NCBI GenBank assembly: GCA_024803745.1
Contig: JANJXV010000004.1
Coordinates: 49,044,858 to 49,108,857 of the forward strand
Origin: Megascapheus bottae
Lineage: Eukaryota; Chordata; Mammalia; Rodentia; Geomyidae
Length of the DNA stretch: 64,000 bases
Direction: 5' to 3'
How positions within the stretch are numbered: position 1 is the stretch's first letter; the number at the start of each line of letters is the position of its first letter. Below are positions 1 to 11,135 of the stretch, one piece after another. Below the pieces are notes generated by a model, which saw only the letters and a program-made list of their open reading frames with translations, was not told where the DNA came from and made no database searches. The position numbers and the translations under genes were made by a program.

Positions 1-117
1 AACTATGCTAGCAAGAATATAGTCAGTAAAATTCAGTATTGCACAACACAGAATGTAAGTGTATTATAGAAAAGGACAAGGAGGCCTGGCAGTATGAAAG
101 GTTATTTTTCAGGTTTA

Positions 118-215
118 TTTTTTTACTTTTAAAAATTTTATCATAAAGATGATAGAAAGGATTACAGTTATATAAGTCAGACAGTGAGTATATTACTTAC
201 AGTGAATTATTTTTG
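118..215 (-). mobile_element. Probable old L1 3' end fragment
   Basis: A T-rich start followed by sequence that reads, on the plus strand, as tttta-tcataaagatgatagaaaggattacagtta and then a purine-poor stretch. This resembles the reverse complement of old mammalian L1 3' ends. No TSD was found and only about 100 bases are recognisable, so the call is tentative. Confidence 0.45.
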
Positions 216-659
216 TCATGAGTTCTCAAAGGTAGAGCTGCTAGAATAAATTGGTTACATTAAGACTACTGTAAAACATATACTCCCTAGCAGATAATTG
301 ATCTATATGATCCTATTATGTGCAAGTACAAAAACCTGAAATGAAGTTTTGACTCCATTCTTGTTCTTTTATCCAGGTGTCTCTTTTTACTAACCTACAT
401 AGAATTTCACTAATCTCACAAATTGCTTATTACAGACACTATCCTTTTTAGCTAGTTTTATGCCCTGGTTCCAGTAACCTGTATTTCTGTTACTATTTGT
501 CCATTGTTAAAATTACAACAGACAGTTATTCTTATTTTGCTATTACCAGCATCTGATAACACAGGTTCATTTGACTGCTTGATACCCCTGATCTGCCATT
601 CTGATCAGCCCTGTCATTGGTCTTGGATCCACAGGTAGGGTCTTACACCTCTCCTGACT
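216..659. other. Unassigned AT-rich DNA
   Basis: No gene, repeat family or regulatory motif recognised here. All frames are broken by frequent stops. Confidence 0.5.
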
Positions 660-810
660 TTGTGGCAGTGATGCAGAAATAATAGATAATGTTGTGAATG
701 TTGCTGACAAAGCAAAGGACATTGATAATGAGAGTGAGGAAGTTAACTTTCTGAAGAGTCAGAAAATTACTTGGAAGAGGCTGATTCAGCCTTTGATTCA
801 CTAATTAATT
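660..810 (+). pseudogene. Possible pogo/Tigger-like transposase C-terminal remnant
   Basis: One plus-strand frame reads SDAEIIDNVVNVADKAKDID followed by an acidic NESEEVNF stretch. Pogo-type (Tigger/JRK-like) transposases often have a 'DxEII..V' motif and an acidic linker near their C-terminus. The reading stops at about 810, and the following 79-codon frame (812-1051) shows no recognisable domain. No terminal inverted repeats or flanking TA duplication were found. Chance similarity is quite possible, because the match is short and made of common residues. Confidence 0.3.
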
Positions 811-811
811 T

Positions 812-1507
812 TTGAGAAAGACAGAAGTGTCACAGAGCCCAAGAGATTATGAAGCTGAACATTCTTCATTCCAGTTCAATGAGAAAAGAGTGAATGGAAA
901 TGAAAATCGTGATTACAGAGACTTTGTTGTTAAAATATGTTCTATTTATCTCCTAGAGTCAGTGATTGTCATCCTCAATTCAACATTAACAATACCAGAA
1001 CACAAAAGTGGATCCTTATTATTATTTCTCGAGAAATGTTTTTTACATTAACTTTGCATGAAGAGTCAATTTTTCTTTTTTTTTGTATTACCTGCTTAGA
1101 CAGAAATTCTCATTGATTATAAGAAATAACAACCAATGCTTTTCTTGTGGAGATCCTTAAAATGTGTACTCTTGGAAAGGATGCTAAAGAATAATTTTCA
1201 AATTTACACATATTGTGAAACAAAATACATAAAATATGAAATAACCCTTTCTCAAATTATATCCCTGATTACTACAATTGTTGGAAATTCATTACATGTA
1301 AACTTGTAAACTTAAAAATTAAATGATGTGCATTTATAAATTATAATGAAATATGGTCACTAATACATTACATAAAGCTTGACCTATGTTTATATTATTT
1401 AGTAACAGAATGTGTTTGCCAAATATGTTAATGTACATAGTTTAGCTTTGTTTTCTCAGCCAAATGTATAAACTGGGAAGAAAACTGAGAGGAAATCATC
1501 ACAGCGA
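812..1507. other. Unassigned DNA; short ORF not convincing
   Basis: AT-rich sequence. A 79-codon open frame starts at 812 but has low-complexity, leucine/isoleucine-rich content at its end and no recognised domain. I do not call it a gene. Confidence 0.45.
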
Positions 1508-1523
1508 CAAAGATCAATTTCTT
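1508..1523. repeat. Left TSD of the 1524-1714 SINE
   Basis: The 16 bases caaagatcaatttctt are repeated exactly at 1715-1730 and bracket the SINE. Confidence 0.9.
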
Positions 1524-1714
1524 TTTTTTTTGCCAGTCCTGGGCTTGAGCTCAGGGCCTGAGCACTGTCCTTGGACTTTCTCAAGGCCAGAGCTCTACCA
1601 CTTGAGTCTCAGCACCACTTCTGGCTTTTTTCTATGTATGTGGTACTGAGGAATCGAACCTGGGTCTTCATGCATGCTAGGCAAGCACTTTAACCACTAG
1701 GCCAAACTCCCAGC
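1524..1714 (-). mobile_element. Dimeric ID-like SINE
   Basis: Read on the minus strand this is a complete two-unit element. The left unit is tRNA/ID-like, with a pol III A-box region (tggcctagtggttaaagtgc) and a B-box region (ggttcgattcct), both close to tRNA promoter consensus. The right unit begins near agaagtggtgctgagactcaagtgg, repeats the ID-like pattern, and ends ctggca before an A-tail seen as the T-run at 1522-1531. A perfect 16-bp TSD shows simple L1-type retroposition with no later rearrangement. Such SINEs are non-coding and depend on L1 proteins. Confidence 0.92.
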
Positions 1715-1730
1715 CAAAGATCAATTTCTT
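1715..1730. repeat. Right TSD of the 1524-1714 SINE
   Basis: Exact copy of 1508-1523. Confidence 0.9.
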
Positions 1731-2999
1731 AACTTTTAATCAGAGTGTTGTAGAACAAAAATAAAACTAAGCTCTTAAACTCGTTACCTTGTGAATATTT
1801 GAAAGTCTGGCTTTTTAAGCAATCAATGACAGAAACTAGAAATATATTCAAACAAGTGGGGAGGATTGGGTATCTAAGTACAACTAGCATATATTGTGGG
1901 ACTCAGGAAGTCACGCAAATGAGGAAAAGACAAATACTCAATTTACACAAGCATAGACAAGATTCTATGCAATCATGTATTGAAACTATGCCAGGCTCTT
2001 CTCATTTCTATCCTTATACTATCATATCAATTTCCTATTTTATTTCCATGTGACCTGTCCACAAGTACTCATATACTGGAAGCTTGAGTTCCATCAGGAG
2101 AATGTAAGACATGATAGGAGTGGAGTTTAAATGGAGTCTGGTCATTGGAAAAGTTGCTTTTAGAGGGATGAAGGTAACAACTAAGAGACCTTGAGGTCAT
2201 GTGAGGACACACGGAGTGAGCCTGACCTCTGGGCTCGTTTACCCAGTGTCTTCTGTAATTCTTACATGTACAGATGGCACAGATTCACCTGACATGAAGC
2301 CTTCATCAGAGACTGAATAATGGAGGAATCTGATTTTTTAACCATAAAGCTAAACAAACATCTATTCTTTACAAACTTAGCTGGTGTCAGGTGTTCCTTG
2401 TGACAAGAAAAAATAAAATCAGACTAATACAGAATCATATCAAAGGAGCAAGTAGATAATTTCTACACAGGATAAAATTTCCATTTTCTCTGCATTTTGT
2501 TGCTTTTTTCTTATTATTTTAAGGAACTCCTGTAATAACCCAGTGTTTTCTCAGCTTAAAGGTTACACAAATATTCAATGGAGAAGCATTAATGGAGCAT
2601 GTGTATTTTGTTGAATTTAATTGTGCCTAATTGACCCATGTTATAAAGTATAAATAGTTCATATTGCCTAATGTGAGTTTAATTATTTTCAATTAATGTT
2701 TTGTCACCTTTATAAAATCTCAAGTTGGAATACTTTCTAAGTGTTGCTCTATGTGTAGTAATATTTTTCCCATATTTTCTCCTAGTAGAAGGGAAGACCT
2801 TGTGTTCCAGGACAAACAAATGTGGAAAGATGCAATGTAATATAAAATGTTATTTGAGTAAGGCCTGTTTTGTAAAAGCAGATTATGTTAATTAAATTTA
2901 ATTTAGTCATGTGATGTTATATTATGTCCTGCTATTTCTGGAAATAACTCACTTAATTTCAATAGAACTGAAGATAAATATGTTGATAAAAAAAAAAGA
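1731..2999. other. Unassigned AT-rich DNA
   Basis: No gene or well-known repeat recognised. The 84-codon frame at 1799-2053 has no domain signature. A GC-richer patch near 2150-2250 may be a fragment of an old repeat that I cannot name. Confidence 0.5.
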
Positions 3000-3002
3000 A
3001 GA

Positions 3003-3240
3003 AATCGCTGGTGCTGGAATGCTCACATCTGTAAGGCTATCAATACAGAAGGCTGAGATCTAAGGATCAAAGTTTGAAGCCAAAGAGGGCAGGAAAGTCC
3101 ATGAGACTCTTATCTCTGAAACTCTTAAGAAAAAGCCAGAGTGGCACTGTAATTCAAGTGGTAGTGTGCTAGTCTAGAACACAAGAAACTCAGGGACATT
3201 GCACAGGTCCAGAGTTCAAGCCCAAGTACCAGAAAAAATA
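3003..3240 (+). mobile_element. 7SL/ID chimeric SINE, diverged
   Basis: The head (gctggtgctggaatgctcacatctgtaaggct) is a decayed version of the 7SL-like head seen at 3466 and 22987. It is followed by the shared middle (ggctgagatctaaggatcaaag, gagactcttatctc) and an ID-like tail (aattcaagtggtagtgtgct ... gttcaagccc), then an A-rich tail. It is more diverged than the neighbour at 3466-3690. Confidence 0.85.
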
Positions 3241-3340
3241 AAGAAAAGAAAATCAAAGAACATAAGCAATCATAGACAAGATACAAAATTGTTATTAATG
3301 AGACTGAAATACAGCAAAATATATCTAGTATGATTAAATT

Positions 3341-3357
3341 TCAAATATATATATATA
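3341..3357. repeat. Short (AT)n run
   Basis: About eight AT units. Confidence 0.7.
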
Positions 3358-3450
3358 CATTTAATAAACAAAAATTGAATCTATCACTGAAATTGAATCT
3401 ACCAATCTAAACACTACAAGTGAAAGCAATAACTTGGTATATCAGTCTAC

Positions 3451-3465
3451 AAAAGACTCCTTTGG
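3451..3465. repeat. Left TSD of the 3466-3690 SINE
   Basis: aaaagactcctttgg here, aaaagtctcctttgg at 3691-3705 (14 of 15 bases). Confidence 0.85.
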
Positions 3466-3690
3466 AGCTGAGCATGGTGGCTCACACCTGTATTCCTAGC
3501 TATTCAGGAGGCTGAGATCTGAGGATCAAGGTTCAAAGCCAGCCTGGATACAAAAGGACCTGAGACTCTTAGCTCCAATTAATCTCTAGAAAATGGGAAG
3601 TGAGGCTTTGCTCAAGGGTAGGGCAGAATCTTTGAGCTCGGGACAACACTCAGGCTGAGATCAAGCCCCATGACCCACAAAAATAAAAAG
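3466..3690 (+). mobile_element. 7SL/ID chimeric SINE
   Basis: Begins gctgagcatggtggctcaca and runs through cctgtattcctagctattca, closely matching the 5' domain of 7SL RNA (Alu/B1-like), then ggctgagatctgaggatcaagg. The middle (gacctgagactcttagctccaatta) is specific to this family. The tail is ID-like (gctcaagggtagggcag ... atcaagcccc) with an A-rich end. A 15-bp TSD with one mismatch flanks it. The chimeric design joins a 7SL-type and a tRNA-type pol III promoter region. Confidence 0.92.
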
Positions 3691-3705
3691 AAAAGTCTCC
3701 TTTGG
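3691..3705. repeat. Right TSD of the 3466-3690 SINE
   Basis: Differs from 3451-3465 at one base. Confidence 0.85.
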
Positions 3706-3784
3706 TTACTGATGATTGCAAAGATTATTGCAGGAAAAAAGAGAAAAGAAACATTGAAAATGGTTTTTAAAAACCTAGGATTTC

Positions 3785-3955
3785 AAGGGAAGGGGGTGAA
3801 ACAAGATGATTGGGAGAGGGTGGGAGAGGGAAATGGGGACTAAAACCATAAGAAGGGGTAACAATGTGTGAGAAGTAATGCACCTTCTACCTGGCGAATG
3901 TAACTGTAACCACTCTACACATTACTCTAATAATAAATAATTTGGCAAGGGAAAA
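3785..3955 (+). mobile_element. L1 3' UTR end, 5'-truncated
   Basis: Matches the L1 3' end found repeatedly in this window: a G-rich stretch (ggtgaaacaagatgattggg, gggtgggagagggaaatggg), then caatgtgtgagaagtaatgcacc, tgtaactgtaaccactctac, and a terminal aataataaataa. Only about 170 bases remain, with no coding part. Confidence 0.85.
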
Positions 3956-4649
3956 AAATCTAAGATTTCTGCATAATTTCATTTTCTTGAATTGACTTTT
4001 TGAAAATGAGGAGAATCTATATTAGAAGTAATCATATGGTATTCAAAATCTTGCTAAGTATTTTGAATATTTATATGAGAAACTTACTTTTTATTTAGTG
4101 GTTGCAAATTTAAACATTCCTTTTATAGGTATGATTTTTGTATACCTATGATGCATTTATGTATGAAATTTATATTCAGTATACAGAAACCATTTCAAAA
4201 TTATGCCTGCATTTGTAATTGCATTTGCTTTTATAATGTCCTTTCAATATGTACATGATGAAACTAATCAATGTTGCCCTTTCCTGGCCAGGACTGCAGT
4301 TGTCAGATGCACCCATTGGTGATTTTTATATATTTTCTACTTTCATACTAATGACCAATCCTAAACATAATTGGCATCACTTTTACTAGAGTCAAGCTGG
4401 AGGCCTCAATAAGGTAAGTGCTGGTATTTGAATGTATTTATAGCAAAAACAGGTGCCAATTACCATTTGTTAATGCACAGTTTTCTTGATTGTTTAATTT
4501 ATTATGGTAAACAGGAAAAACTAAAATTAATACATGAATCAGTAAACACATATGAAGCCACAGTTGACCCATCATTTTCTCAATCTTAGATCCAATGATT
4601 AACATTCATGGCCAGTCACTTAGTAATATGCTTGCCATATTGACAAATG
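3956..4649. other. Unassigned AT-rich DNA
   Basis: Nothing recognised. Confidence 0.5.
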
Positions 4650-4846
4650 GTTACACATACTGTCTCATAAACTCTACATAGCAACCCTAACTAAGTTGGC
4701 TCATTGGTTATCATTTCTTCTTTCCAGGTGGAAAAACAGGCTTAGAGATGTATAAACAATCTGCCTAATTCATACAGCCAAAAGTAGGTAACTAGGATTT
4801 AAGCCTTATTTGAACTTCTATCTCCAGAGTTCTTTGCTATCCTGAG
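4650..4846 (-). repeat. Ancient MIR SINE, diverged
   Basis: The order of conserved blocks fits a reverse-oriented MIR: ctgtctcataaactctacatagcaaccctaact, then ttccaggtggaaaaacaggcttagagatgtataaacaatctgcctaattcatacagccaaaagtaggtaactaggatttaagcc, then ctatctccagagttctttgctatcct. MIRs are shared by all mammals, which fits the high divergence. Confidence 0.7.
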
Positions 4847-6424
4847 AGCCTAGTACAAGCAGATGATGGAACAGATTTTTTTTAGATCCACATAGGAATC
4901 AGGTTAATTAAAAAATATTTGCCATATTTTTAAGCTTTGATTTTTTTCAGAACTATAATAATTTCTATCTTGGAAGAACTGTTGTAAGGATTAAGTCACA
5001 GAAAGTACTTATTACTTGATACAAGTAGTTTAATGATAGGCTAATATTATTCTAAATATTATTTATAATTCTAAAGTCAATTGATACAGAATGAGAATCC
5101 TGTTAAATAGTAAAAATTACTATAAACATAGTAGATTTATTAATATGAATCTGTATAGTGAACAGTAATTTGAGAACTCTGAGATTATACCCTATATGCA
5201 TTGACAAAGAACCCTAAACAAACAAGGTTTAATAATATCTTCCTTTAAGGATTTAAAATAGCTTTAAGAGTGTTAAAATATTTCCTAAGAGAGTTGAAAA
5301 TAGGAAATTTAAGGACAGTTTCCTAGGAGTTTGGGACTAGCATTTTCTTTGTGAGGAATAAGTGAACATTCAAATGAAAAGTTCACATACTGAAATCACA
5401 AATAGGACAATACATTTTAATGTAATGCATAGAATTTTGCCTAAAAAGTTTTGAGGAAATAGGTTTTCATATTGTGTGAACTTTATCATGAAGAGTCAAT
5501 TATTCAGAATGATTGTATAATCATCTGAATCTCTTTTTATCTATACTGTTAAAAGTATTTTCATTTTGAAAAGAGTTGTGAATTGGTATGCTTTGCCTGG
5601 ATGGCCTCTTTCTATGTTATATCAAATTAAGGGCTGTGAAGTATAGAATAAAAGAGCAGAAATAATTATTTTCTGACTAGCTTCCCAATACTGGACAATC
5701 ATTCACACCTAATCATGATTATTTCATCGCTATGAATGGCCAGTACACATTTGCAAATATGTCTTGTTTTCTCTTTAGAAAAAAAATAAATTTCTATGTA
5801 GAAAAATATAAGGTGCTTCACCATTTTACTTTGCCACTATATTCATTCCCCTCCTTCTAGAATAGAATAAGTTCAGTAGAATAACTTCAATAGAGCTCTA
5901 ATACTTGCCACCCTTGTTAGACTCCAGCCATATCCTCCAGATTGGCAAGAGGTCGTGGTCGGCTAGGCAAATGGTTCAGATGTGTTCCTTTTTAGTGTCC
6001 TGGATATAAGATGAGCCGGTGCTGTAGCTCTTCTATCTAACAAAGAAAACAAGATTCAGAGATTTTGAATGTAGGGGCTTGGTCTGAAAGAAAAGTCTAC
6101 ATCCGGCTTCCATTCCTAAACTTGACTTCCAGAGCCAATCTACTGCTGAAAAAAAAAAGGTCAAAGGCAATCGGAATTAATTTCTTACTTTTCCCTAACC
6201 CCAATAAATCATACAAGTGATGTCAAAACAAAGATTCACAGAAAATGGAAAGATTTGATGGACAATGTTTACTTTATAATCAAATTTGGCACTAAAGGGT
6301 TTTCAGCTAATAAGGCCTACATGGTTCCCTTTTATACAATTGAACAGCTCAAAGATCATTTGTATATTTATCTCAATTAAAAATAGTAATCAGTAATATA
6401 TAGCAGTATTCACCATTATTAATT
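4847..6424. other. Unassigned AT-rich DNA
   Basis: Nothing recognised. A slightly GC-richer patch at 5920-6130 has no domain or repeat signature that I can name. Confidence 0.5.
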
Positions 6425-6708
6425 TTTTGGATGATTCTGGTATTAAACTCAGTGATACTTCAGAACCAGATCCAGACCTGCTTTTCACCAGGTAGATTTA
6501 GGATAGTACCTTGCTTCCAGCCTGCAAACACAAGTGAGATTTTCTTGTATCATTCTACTGTATATCCTGCTGAGACCAGAGTTCCTAACTGCTGTATCCA
6601 TTTGAGAATTGGTCTTGAGGATTTTTCTTCCCACTCTGGCTTTGAAGTATGATTCCCCAATTCTCAGCCTCCTAGGTAAAGAGGCTTACAATTATGAGTT
6701 ACCAGCTA
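6425..6708 (-). mobile_element. 7SL/ID chimeric SINE, highly diverged
   Basis: On the minus strand the 6600-6708 part reads gctggtaactcataattgta and then agcctctttacctaggaggctgag, a decayed 7SL-like head, followed by aattggggaatcatacttcaaagccagagtgg. The low-coordinate end (ggtattaaactcagtgatac) fits the ID-like tail in reverse. No TSD was found, consistent with age. Confidence 0.7.
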
Positions 6709-7162
6709 TCATTTCCACTAATTATAGCACCTATTTAACTTATGAGATGTGAATTCCAACATCTCATTAAACCAAGAACAATACACAATGTGAAAAATGA
6801 AAAAAGCAAGAGGATCCTCATAGGTCCTTGTTTTTTATGTGGCTAAACACCCAAAAGTTTAAAACTTATATCTCCATTTGAAACAAAGAATTTTAATTGT
6901 GACAACACACTGTTTAATCTCTCTCAAGGATTATGTGTACAAATAGGGATATGACTTAGTTCTTTCCATCTAATGGTGAAATTTGATGTGTAAACACATT
7001 ATTACAATTCAGCTGTTGCAAAGATTCAAAGAGAACTACAGATAGATTTTGTAATGTATTGCAAAACTGTAAATTCTAGAAGAGATTCCTCAAGTTAAAA
7101 GAAATATGATCTAGCATGAAACAACGTAATGTTTAAATTTGTAACTACAATGGATTGGCATA
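6709..7162. other. Unassigned AT-rich DNA
   Basis: Nothing recognised. Confidence 0.5.
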
Positions 7163-7168
7163 GATTGC
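7163..7168. repeat. Left 6-bp TSD of the solo LTR
   Basis: gattgc, repeated exactly at 7573-7578. Six bases is the usual target duplication of class II (ERVK/IAP-like) elements. Confidence 0.75.
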
Positions 7169-7404
7169 TGTCAGAGACCAAGGAGTTAAACGGAACAAAA
7201 CAAAGACCCTCTAGCCTTGAGCAAATCGCATCTGGTTGAGTCATCTGCACAAAATACTTCTCGGAATAACCGCAGGTGGTTGCTTGGGTTGGCACAATGG
7301 CCAAAAGAGCAGCCTGACCCACCCCTAACCTTGAGACTTCTCCTTCTTGTTATCACAAAAACTCTCCATCCCCCCCCTCTATACTCCCTTCCTTACACTC
7401 AGGG

Positions 7405-7412
7405 TATATAAA
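7405..7412 (+). promoter_or_regulatory. LTR TATA box
   Basis: tatataaa in gggtatataaaccc, in the expected place at the end of U3. Confidence 0.75.
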
Positions 7413-7427
7413 CCCTGCTTTACTTTT

Positions 7428-7433
7428 AATAAA
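7428..7433 (+). terminator. LTR polyadenylation signal
   Basis: aataaa, about 20 bp after the TATA box, as in short-R class II LTRs. Confidence 0.7.
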
Positions 7434-7572
7434 TGAGGCCTTGACGCGACTCAGATTGTCTCTGTCTTTCTTTATGCGCCTGGTCTCCTTCCTCTCTTTC
7501 CCCCATTGGTTTTCTTCTTTTAGGAGGTGCCTCTTCGAGCCGCATGAATAGCTGAACCCGCGGGTCGGGAGA

Positions 7573-7578
7573 GATTGC
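7573..7578. repeat. Right 6-bp TSD of the solo LTR
   Basis: gattgc, identical to 7163-7168. Confidence 0.75.
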
Positions 7579-8210
7579 AACTCATACAATAAATGAAGGT
7601 GCTAATTTTCTTTCCTAATAATTCCTTGTATCTTGACCTTTATTGTTTGGCTTAAGTATATTTTATGTTCAAGTGGAGTAGGTTTTGCTTCAAGTAGGAA
7701 ATAATACGTTACAACACTTGTTGTAAATGTAATATTTTCAAAGTAGTGTTTAATTATTGTTTAACCAGTTTGTACCTAGTCTCTACCAGTCATTATGGCA
7801 AATACTGGGACAGTTTCTGCTGTGAAAAAAAACAGATTTCTAAGCAAATTATTTTTAAGTTATAGCAGAAAACTTGAAGGCATCCAAAGGTGATATAGCT
7901 TGTGATATAAGCAGTTTGAAGACAATTTGTGTTTTTATTGGACTTTTACCACATTTTGGAGTAAACAGATTTTTGTAACTTTCTGATTCTCATGGTACCA
8001 TATATTGTTTTTATGATACTACCTATTAATGATTAGAAACAAGAGCAGTCCAGATTATCTACAGAAAATAACATAGTGTCTCTCTATTTATAAGAATAAA
8101 AACAAATCTTCACTACTTTCAATATGATGTAGTTTTCTCGATTTTCTGTTATATTTTCATTATACATTAAAATTATTATCCATTTCTTGAGTAGTTTCTT
8201 CTCTCTCATA
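7579..8210. other. Unassigned AT-rich DNA
   Basis: Nothing recognised. Confidence 0.5.
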
Positions 8211-8238
8211 AGAAATATCTATAAATTGATTCTGTCAT

Positions 8239-9293
8239 ATACTGAAGGGCATATAGGTTGATTCTGTATCTTTGCATTGGTAAATAATGCTTCAATGAAC
8301 ATCATTGTGCTAGTGGTTTTAGTATGTTCTTCATTCTGGACCACTGGGTAGATGCCAAGGAGTGGAATTGCTGGGTCATAGGAGAGCTCTATGTTTAGTC
8401 TTTTGAGGAATTGCCATACTGTTTTCCATAGTGGTTGAACAAGTTAACACTCCTACCAACAGAGTAGTAGTGATCCCTCCTGGCCACATCCCCACCAGCA
8501 TCTGTTGTATTTGGATTTTTTGATCATGACCACTGACTGGAGTGAGGTGGAATCTTAGAGTTGTTTTGATTTGCATTTCTTTTATGCCAAGAGATGTCGA
8601 GCATTTCCTCATTGACTATAGGCCATTCTTATTTCCTCTTCTAAGAAGTCTCTAAGTTTTTAGCCCGACTTTTAATGGGATAGTTGTTTCTTTGAAGATT
8701 TGTTTTGGATAGATTCAGTTTTTAGCTAGATATTTTAGATATGAGACCCTTGTCTGTTGTATGGCTACAAGATCTTCTCCCACTCTGTAGGCTTTCTATT
8801 TAGTTTGCTAGGTATGTCCTTTGCCATACAGAAGGTCTGCAGTTTGATAGAGTCCCATTTTTCCAAATGTTCTTTAATATTTTTTTGTGTTTCTGGGTCT
8901 TTAATATGAAAGTTTCAACCTTTGCCAAGGAATACTAATGTATCTCCTATTCCTTCTTGTAAAGTTTTCAGGGTATCTGCCCTTACCTCAAGGTCTTTTA
9001 TCCATATGGAATTAATTCTGGTACTGGGTGACATAGGAAGGATCCAAATTTAGCTTTCTGCAGGTGCTTAACCAGTTCTGCCAGCACCACTTGTTGAAGA
9101 GGCTGTTTTTCTTCCATTCTATTATTTGCTCCCTTATAAAAGATTAAATGGTCATATGTCTGTGGGTTGATTTCTGGGTCTTCAGTTCTATTCCATTGGT
9201 GCTCATGCCTGTTCTTGTGCTAGTACCAAACTGTTTTTGGTTACTATTCCTCTGTAATAGTGTCTAAAGTTTGGTATTGATATTCCTCCAGAA
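8239..9293 (-). mobile_element. Outer L1: inverted ORF2 segment (twin priming)
   Basis: Reverse-oriented sequence from the last third of L1 ORF2, decayed by stops and frameshifts. On the minus strand it covers the stretch equivalent to about 14365-15390 of the better-kept L1 downstream, including the cysteine-rich C-terminal region. It sits directly before a plus-strand piece of the same element (9294 onward) that resumes about 20 bases further along ORF2. That is the hallmark of twin priming: the 5' half was copied from a second primer and joined inverted. A diverged TSD candidate is agaaatatctataaattg at 8211-8228 against agaagtatatataactg at 11333-11349. Confidence 0.88.
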
Positions 9294-9694
9294 GATGTGA
9301 TACTTGTACACAGTGGAATTCTATGCTGCCATCAGAAAGAATGACATCACCCCATTTGTAAGGAAATGGAAAGACTTGGAAAAATCATATTAAGTGAAGT
9401 AAGCCAGGCCCAAAGGATCTTAGGCTCAATTTTTCCCTCATTTGTAATAATTAGTACACATCTAGGGTTCTCCTAGCAGAGGACTACAATAGCTCAAATC
9501 CTGGATACATAAGGTCATATCGGATGAAACTAAATGAAAGAAACTCTAGGATATGGAACCCAGAGATTTATATTGTATGATTGTTGTTCTTAATGTACTA
9601 TGTTATTTCCCTTCTCTTTTTTAACTTTAAGGTTAATCTCACATTGTTACTGTATTTGAATTTGTTGCCTGATATATTTTACATATGTTTATTT
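9294..9694 (+). mobile_element. Outer L1: ORF2 tail and 3' UTR, first part
   Basis: Begins aagatgtgatacttgtacac, the L1 ORF2 stretch near the C-terminus, then the 3' UTR (gggttctcctagcagagga, gatatattttacatatgttt). It stops abruptly at the insertion point of the inner L1 and resumes at 11136. The last 11 bases, tatgtttattt at 9684-9694, are the inner element's TSD. Confidence 0.9.
9684..9694. repeat. Left TSD of inner L1
   Basis: tatgtttattt, exactly repeated at 11136-11146. Removing the inner L1 and one copy rejoins the outer 3' UTR in its normal order. Confidence 0.85.
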
Positions 9695-10747
9695 ATATTT
9701 TTAATATTTTTATTGTAATTAATAAAAGGGTTACATGATATTTGCCAGATAGAAGGTGCATTAATTCACATACATTGATACCCTTTCACATGTCTTGGTC
9801 CCCATTACCCTCCCCCCTCACCACTCATCTTGTTTTCCCCCCATCCCTATTCAATTTCAAATAACCAAATACAAATACATCCAATATATCAGATAACAAA
9901 GTGAGATACTGTAACAATATGATATAACCAAGGGACAGAGATGAGAGATAACATAGTACATTAAGGACAACAATCATTCATTATATGGCTTTTGTTTAAA
10001 TATCCTGGAGATCCTTTCAATTAGATTCATACTATATGGCCTTATGTATCAAGGTTTTACTCTATTGCAAATTTCTGCTAGTAGAGCCCAAGGTTTCTAC
10101 AGATTATAACAAATGAGGGAAACCATTGAGCCTAAGTTCCTTTGAGTCTGGCTTACTTCACTTAATGTGATTTTTTTCTAAGTCTTTTCATTTCCTAACA
10201 AATGGGTCGATGTCGTTTTTTTCTGACATCAGCATAGAATTTCATTGTGAACAGATACCACATCTTGTTGATCCACTCATCAACTGAGGGACATCTAGGT
10301 TGGTTCCATATCTTTGCTATGGTGAATAATGCTGCAATGAACATTGTTGTGCTGGTGGATTTAGTATGTCTTTGTTTCTGGATGATTGGGTAAATGCCAA
10401 GTAGTGGTATTGCTGGGTCATAGGGAAGCTCTATGTTTAGCGTTTTGAGGCACTGCCATACTGCTTTCCATAGTTGTTGAATGAGTTTGCACTCCCACCA
10501 ATAGTGTAGTAGTGATCGATCCCTCCTGGCCACATCCCCTCCAGCATCTGTTGTTATTAGTTTTCTTGATCCTGGCCATTCTAACTGGAGTGAGGTGGAA
10601 TCTTAGCGTTGTTTTGATCTGCATTTCTTTTATGACCAGAGATGTTGAGCATTTCTTCATGTGTCTATAGGCCATTTTTGTTTCTTCTTCAGAGAAGACT
10701 CTCTTTAAGTCTTTGGCCCATCTTTTAATGGGATGGTTGTTACTTTG
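9695..10747 (-). mobile_element. Inner L1: 3' part, minus strand
   Basis: A minus-strand L1 that begins on the plus strand with its T-rich tail and the 3' end gtaattaataaaagggttac, runs through the 3' UTR (tcagataacaaagtgagata) and into the ORF2 C-terminus up to gatggttgttactttg. Two overlapping minus-strand open frames (10195-10533 and 10418-10858) carry ORF2 C-terminal sequence including [20 protein letters not shown], the cysteine-rich end, but are split by a frameshift. Its 3' UTR belongs to a different, better-preserved subfamily than the host L1. Confidence 0.92.
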
Positions 10748-11135
10748 CTGGTAGAACTGGTTAAGCACCTGCAGAAAACTAAAGTTGGATCCTTCTTTGT
10801 CACCCTGCACTAGAATTAACTTCAAATGGATCAAAGACCTGGAAGTAAAAAGTGACACACTGAAAACTTTTCAAGAAGGAATAGGAGATACACTAGGCCT
10901 CCTTGGCACAGGTTGAAACTTTCTTAATAAGGACCAAAAATCACAACAAATCAGAGAAAGGCTGGATAAGTGGGACTGCATTAAACTGCAGAGCTTTTGT
11001 ATGGCAAAGGACATAGCTAGTAAATTAATTAGGAAGCCTACAGAGTGGGAGAAGATCTTCACCATCCATACAGTGGACAAAGGCCTCATATCTAAAATAT
11101 ATCAACAGCTCAAAAAATTGAATCACTCTAAAACG
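10748..11135 (+). mobile_element. Inner L1: inverted 5' part
   Basis: Plus-strand L1 ORF2 sequence (ctggtagaactggttaagca through gaatcactctaaaac). It joins at 10747/10748 to the minus-strand part and is almost contiguous with it in ORF2, with only about 8 bases lost. Its 3'-most end touches the right TSD, as twin priming predicts. Confidence 0.92.

Larger units (their letters stand above)
7169..7572 (+). mobile_element. Solo LTR, ERVK (class II)-like
   Basis: A 404-bp island of unusual base composition that starts TGTCAG and ends GGGAGA (canonical CA lost or mutated). Its layout is that of an LTR: a U3 with C-rich blocks, a TATA box at 7405-7412, a polyadenylation signal aataaa at 7428-7433 close behind it, and a T/C-rich U5-like part containing gcgactcagattgtctctgt. 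A perfect 6-bp TSD flanks it. There is no gag, pol or env sequence and no second LTR, so this is the product of LTR-LTR recombination. The short TATA-to-AATAAA spacing (about 20 bp) and the 6-bp TSD point to class II. The exact family cannot be named without a search. Confidence 0.8.

Noticed and set aside
2150..2260. GC-richer patch with tgtgaggacacacggagtgag, similar to sequences in some LTR repeats.
   Set aside because: Too short and without terminal features; cannot be assigned.
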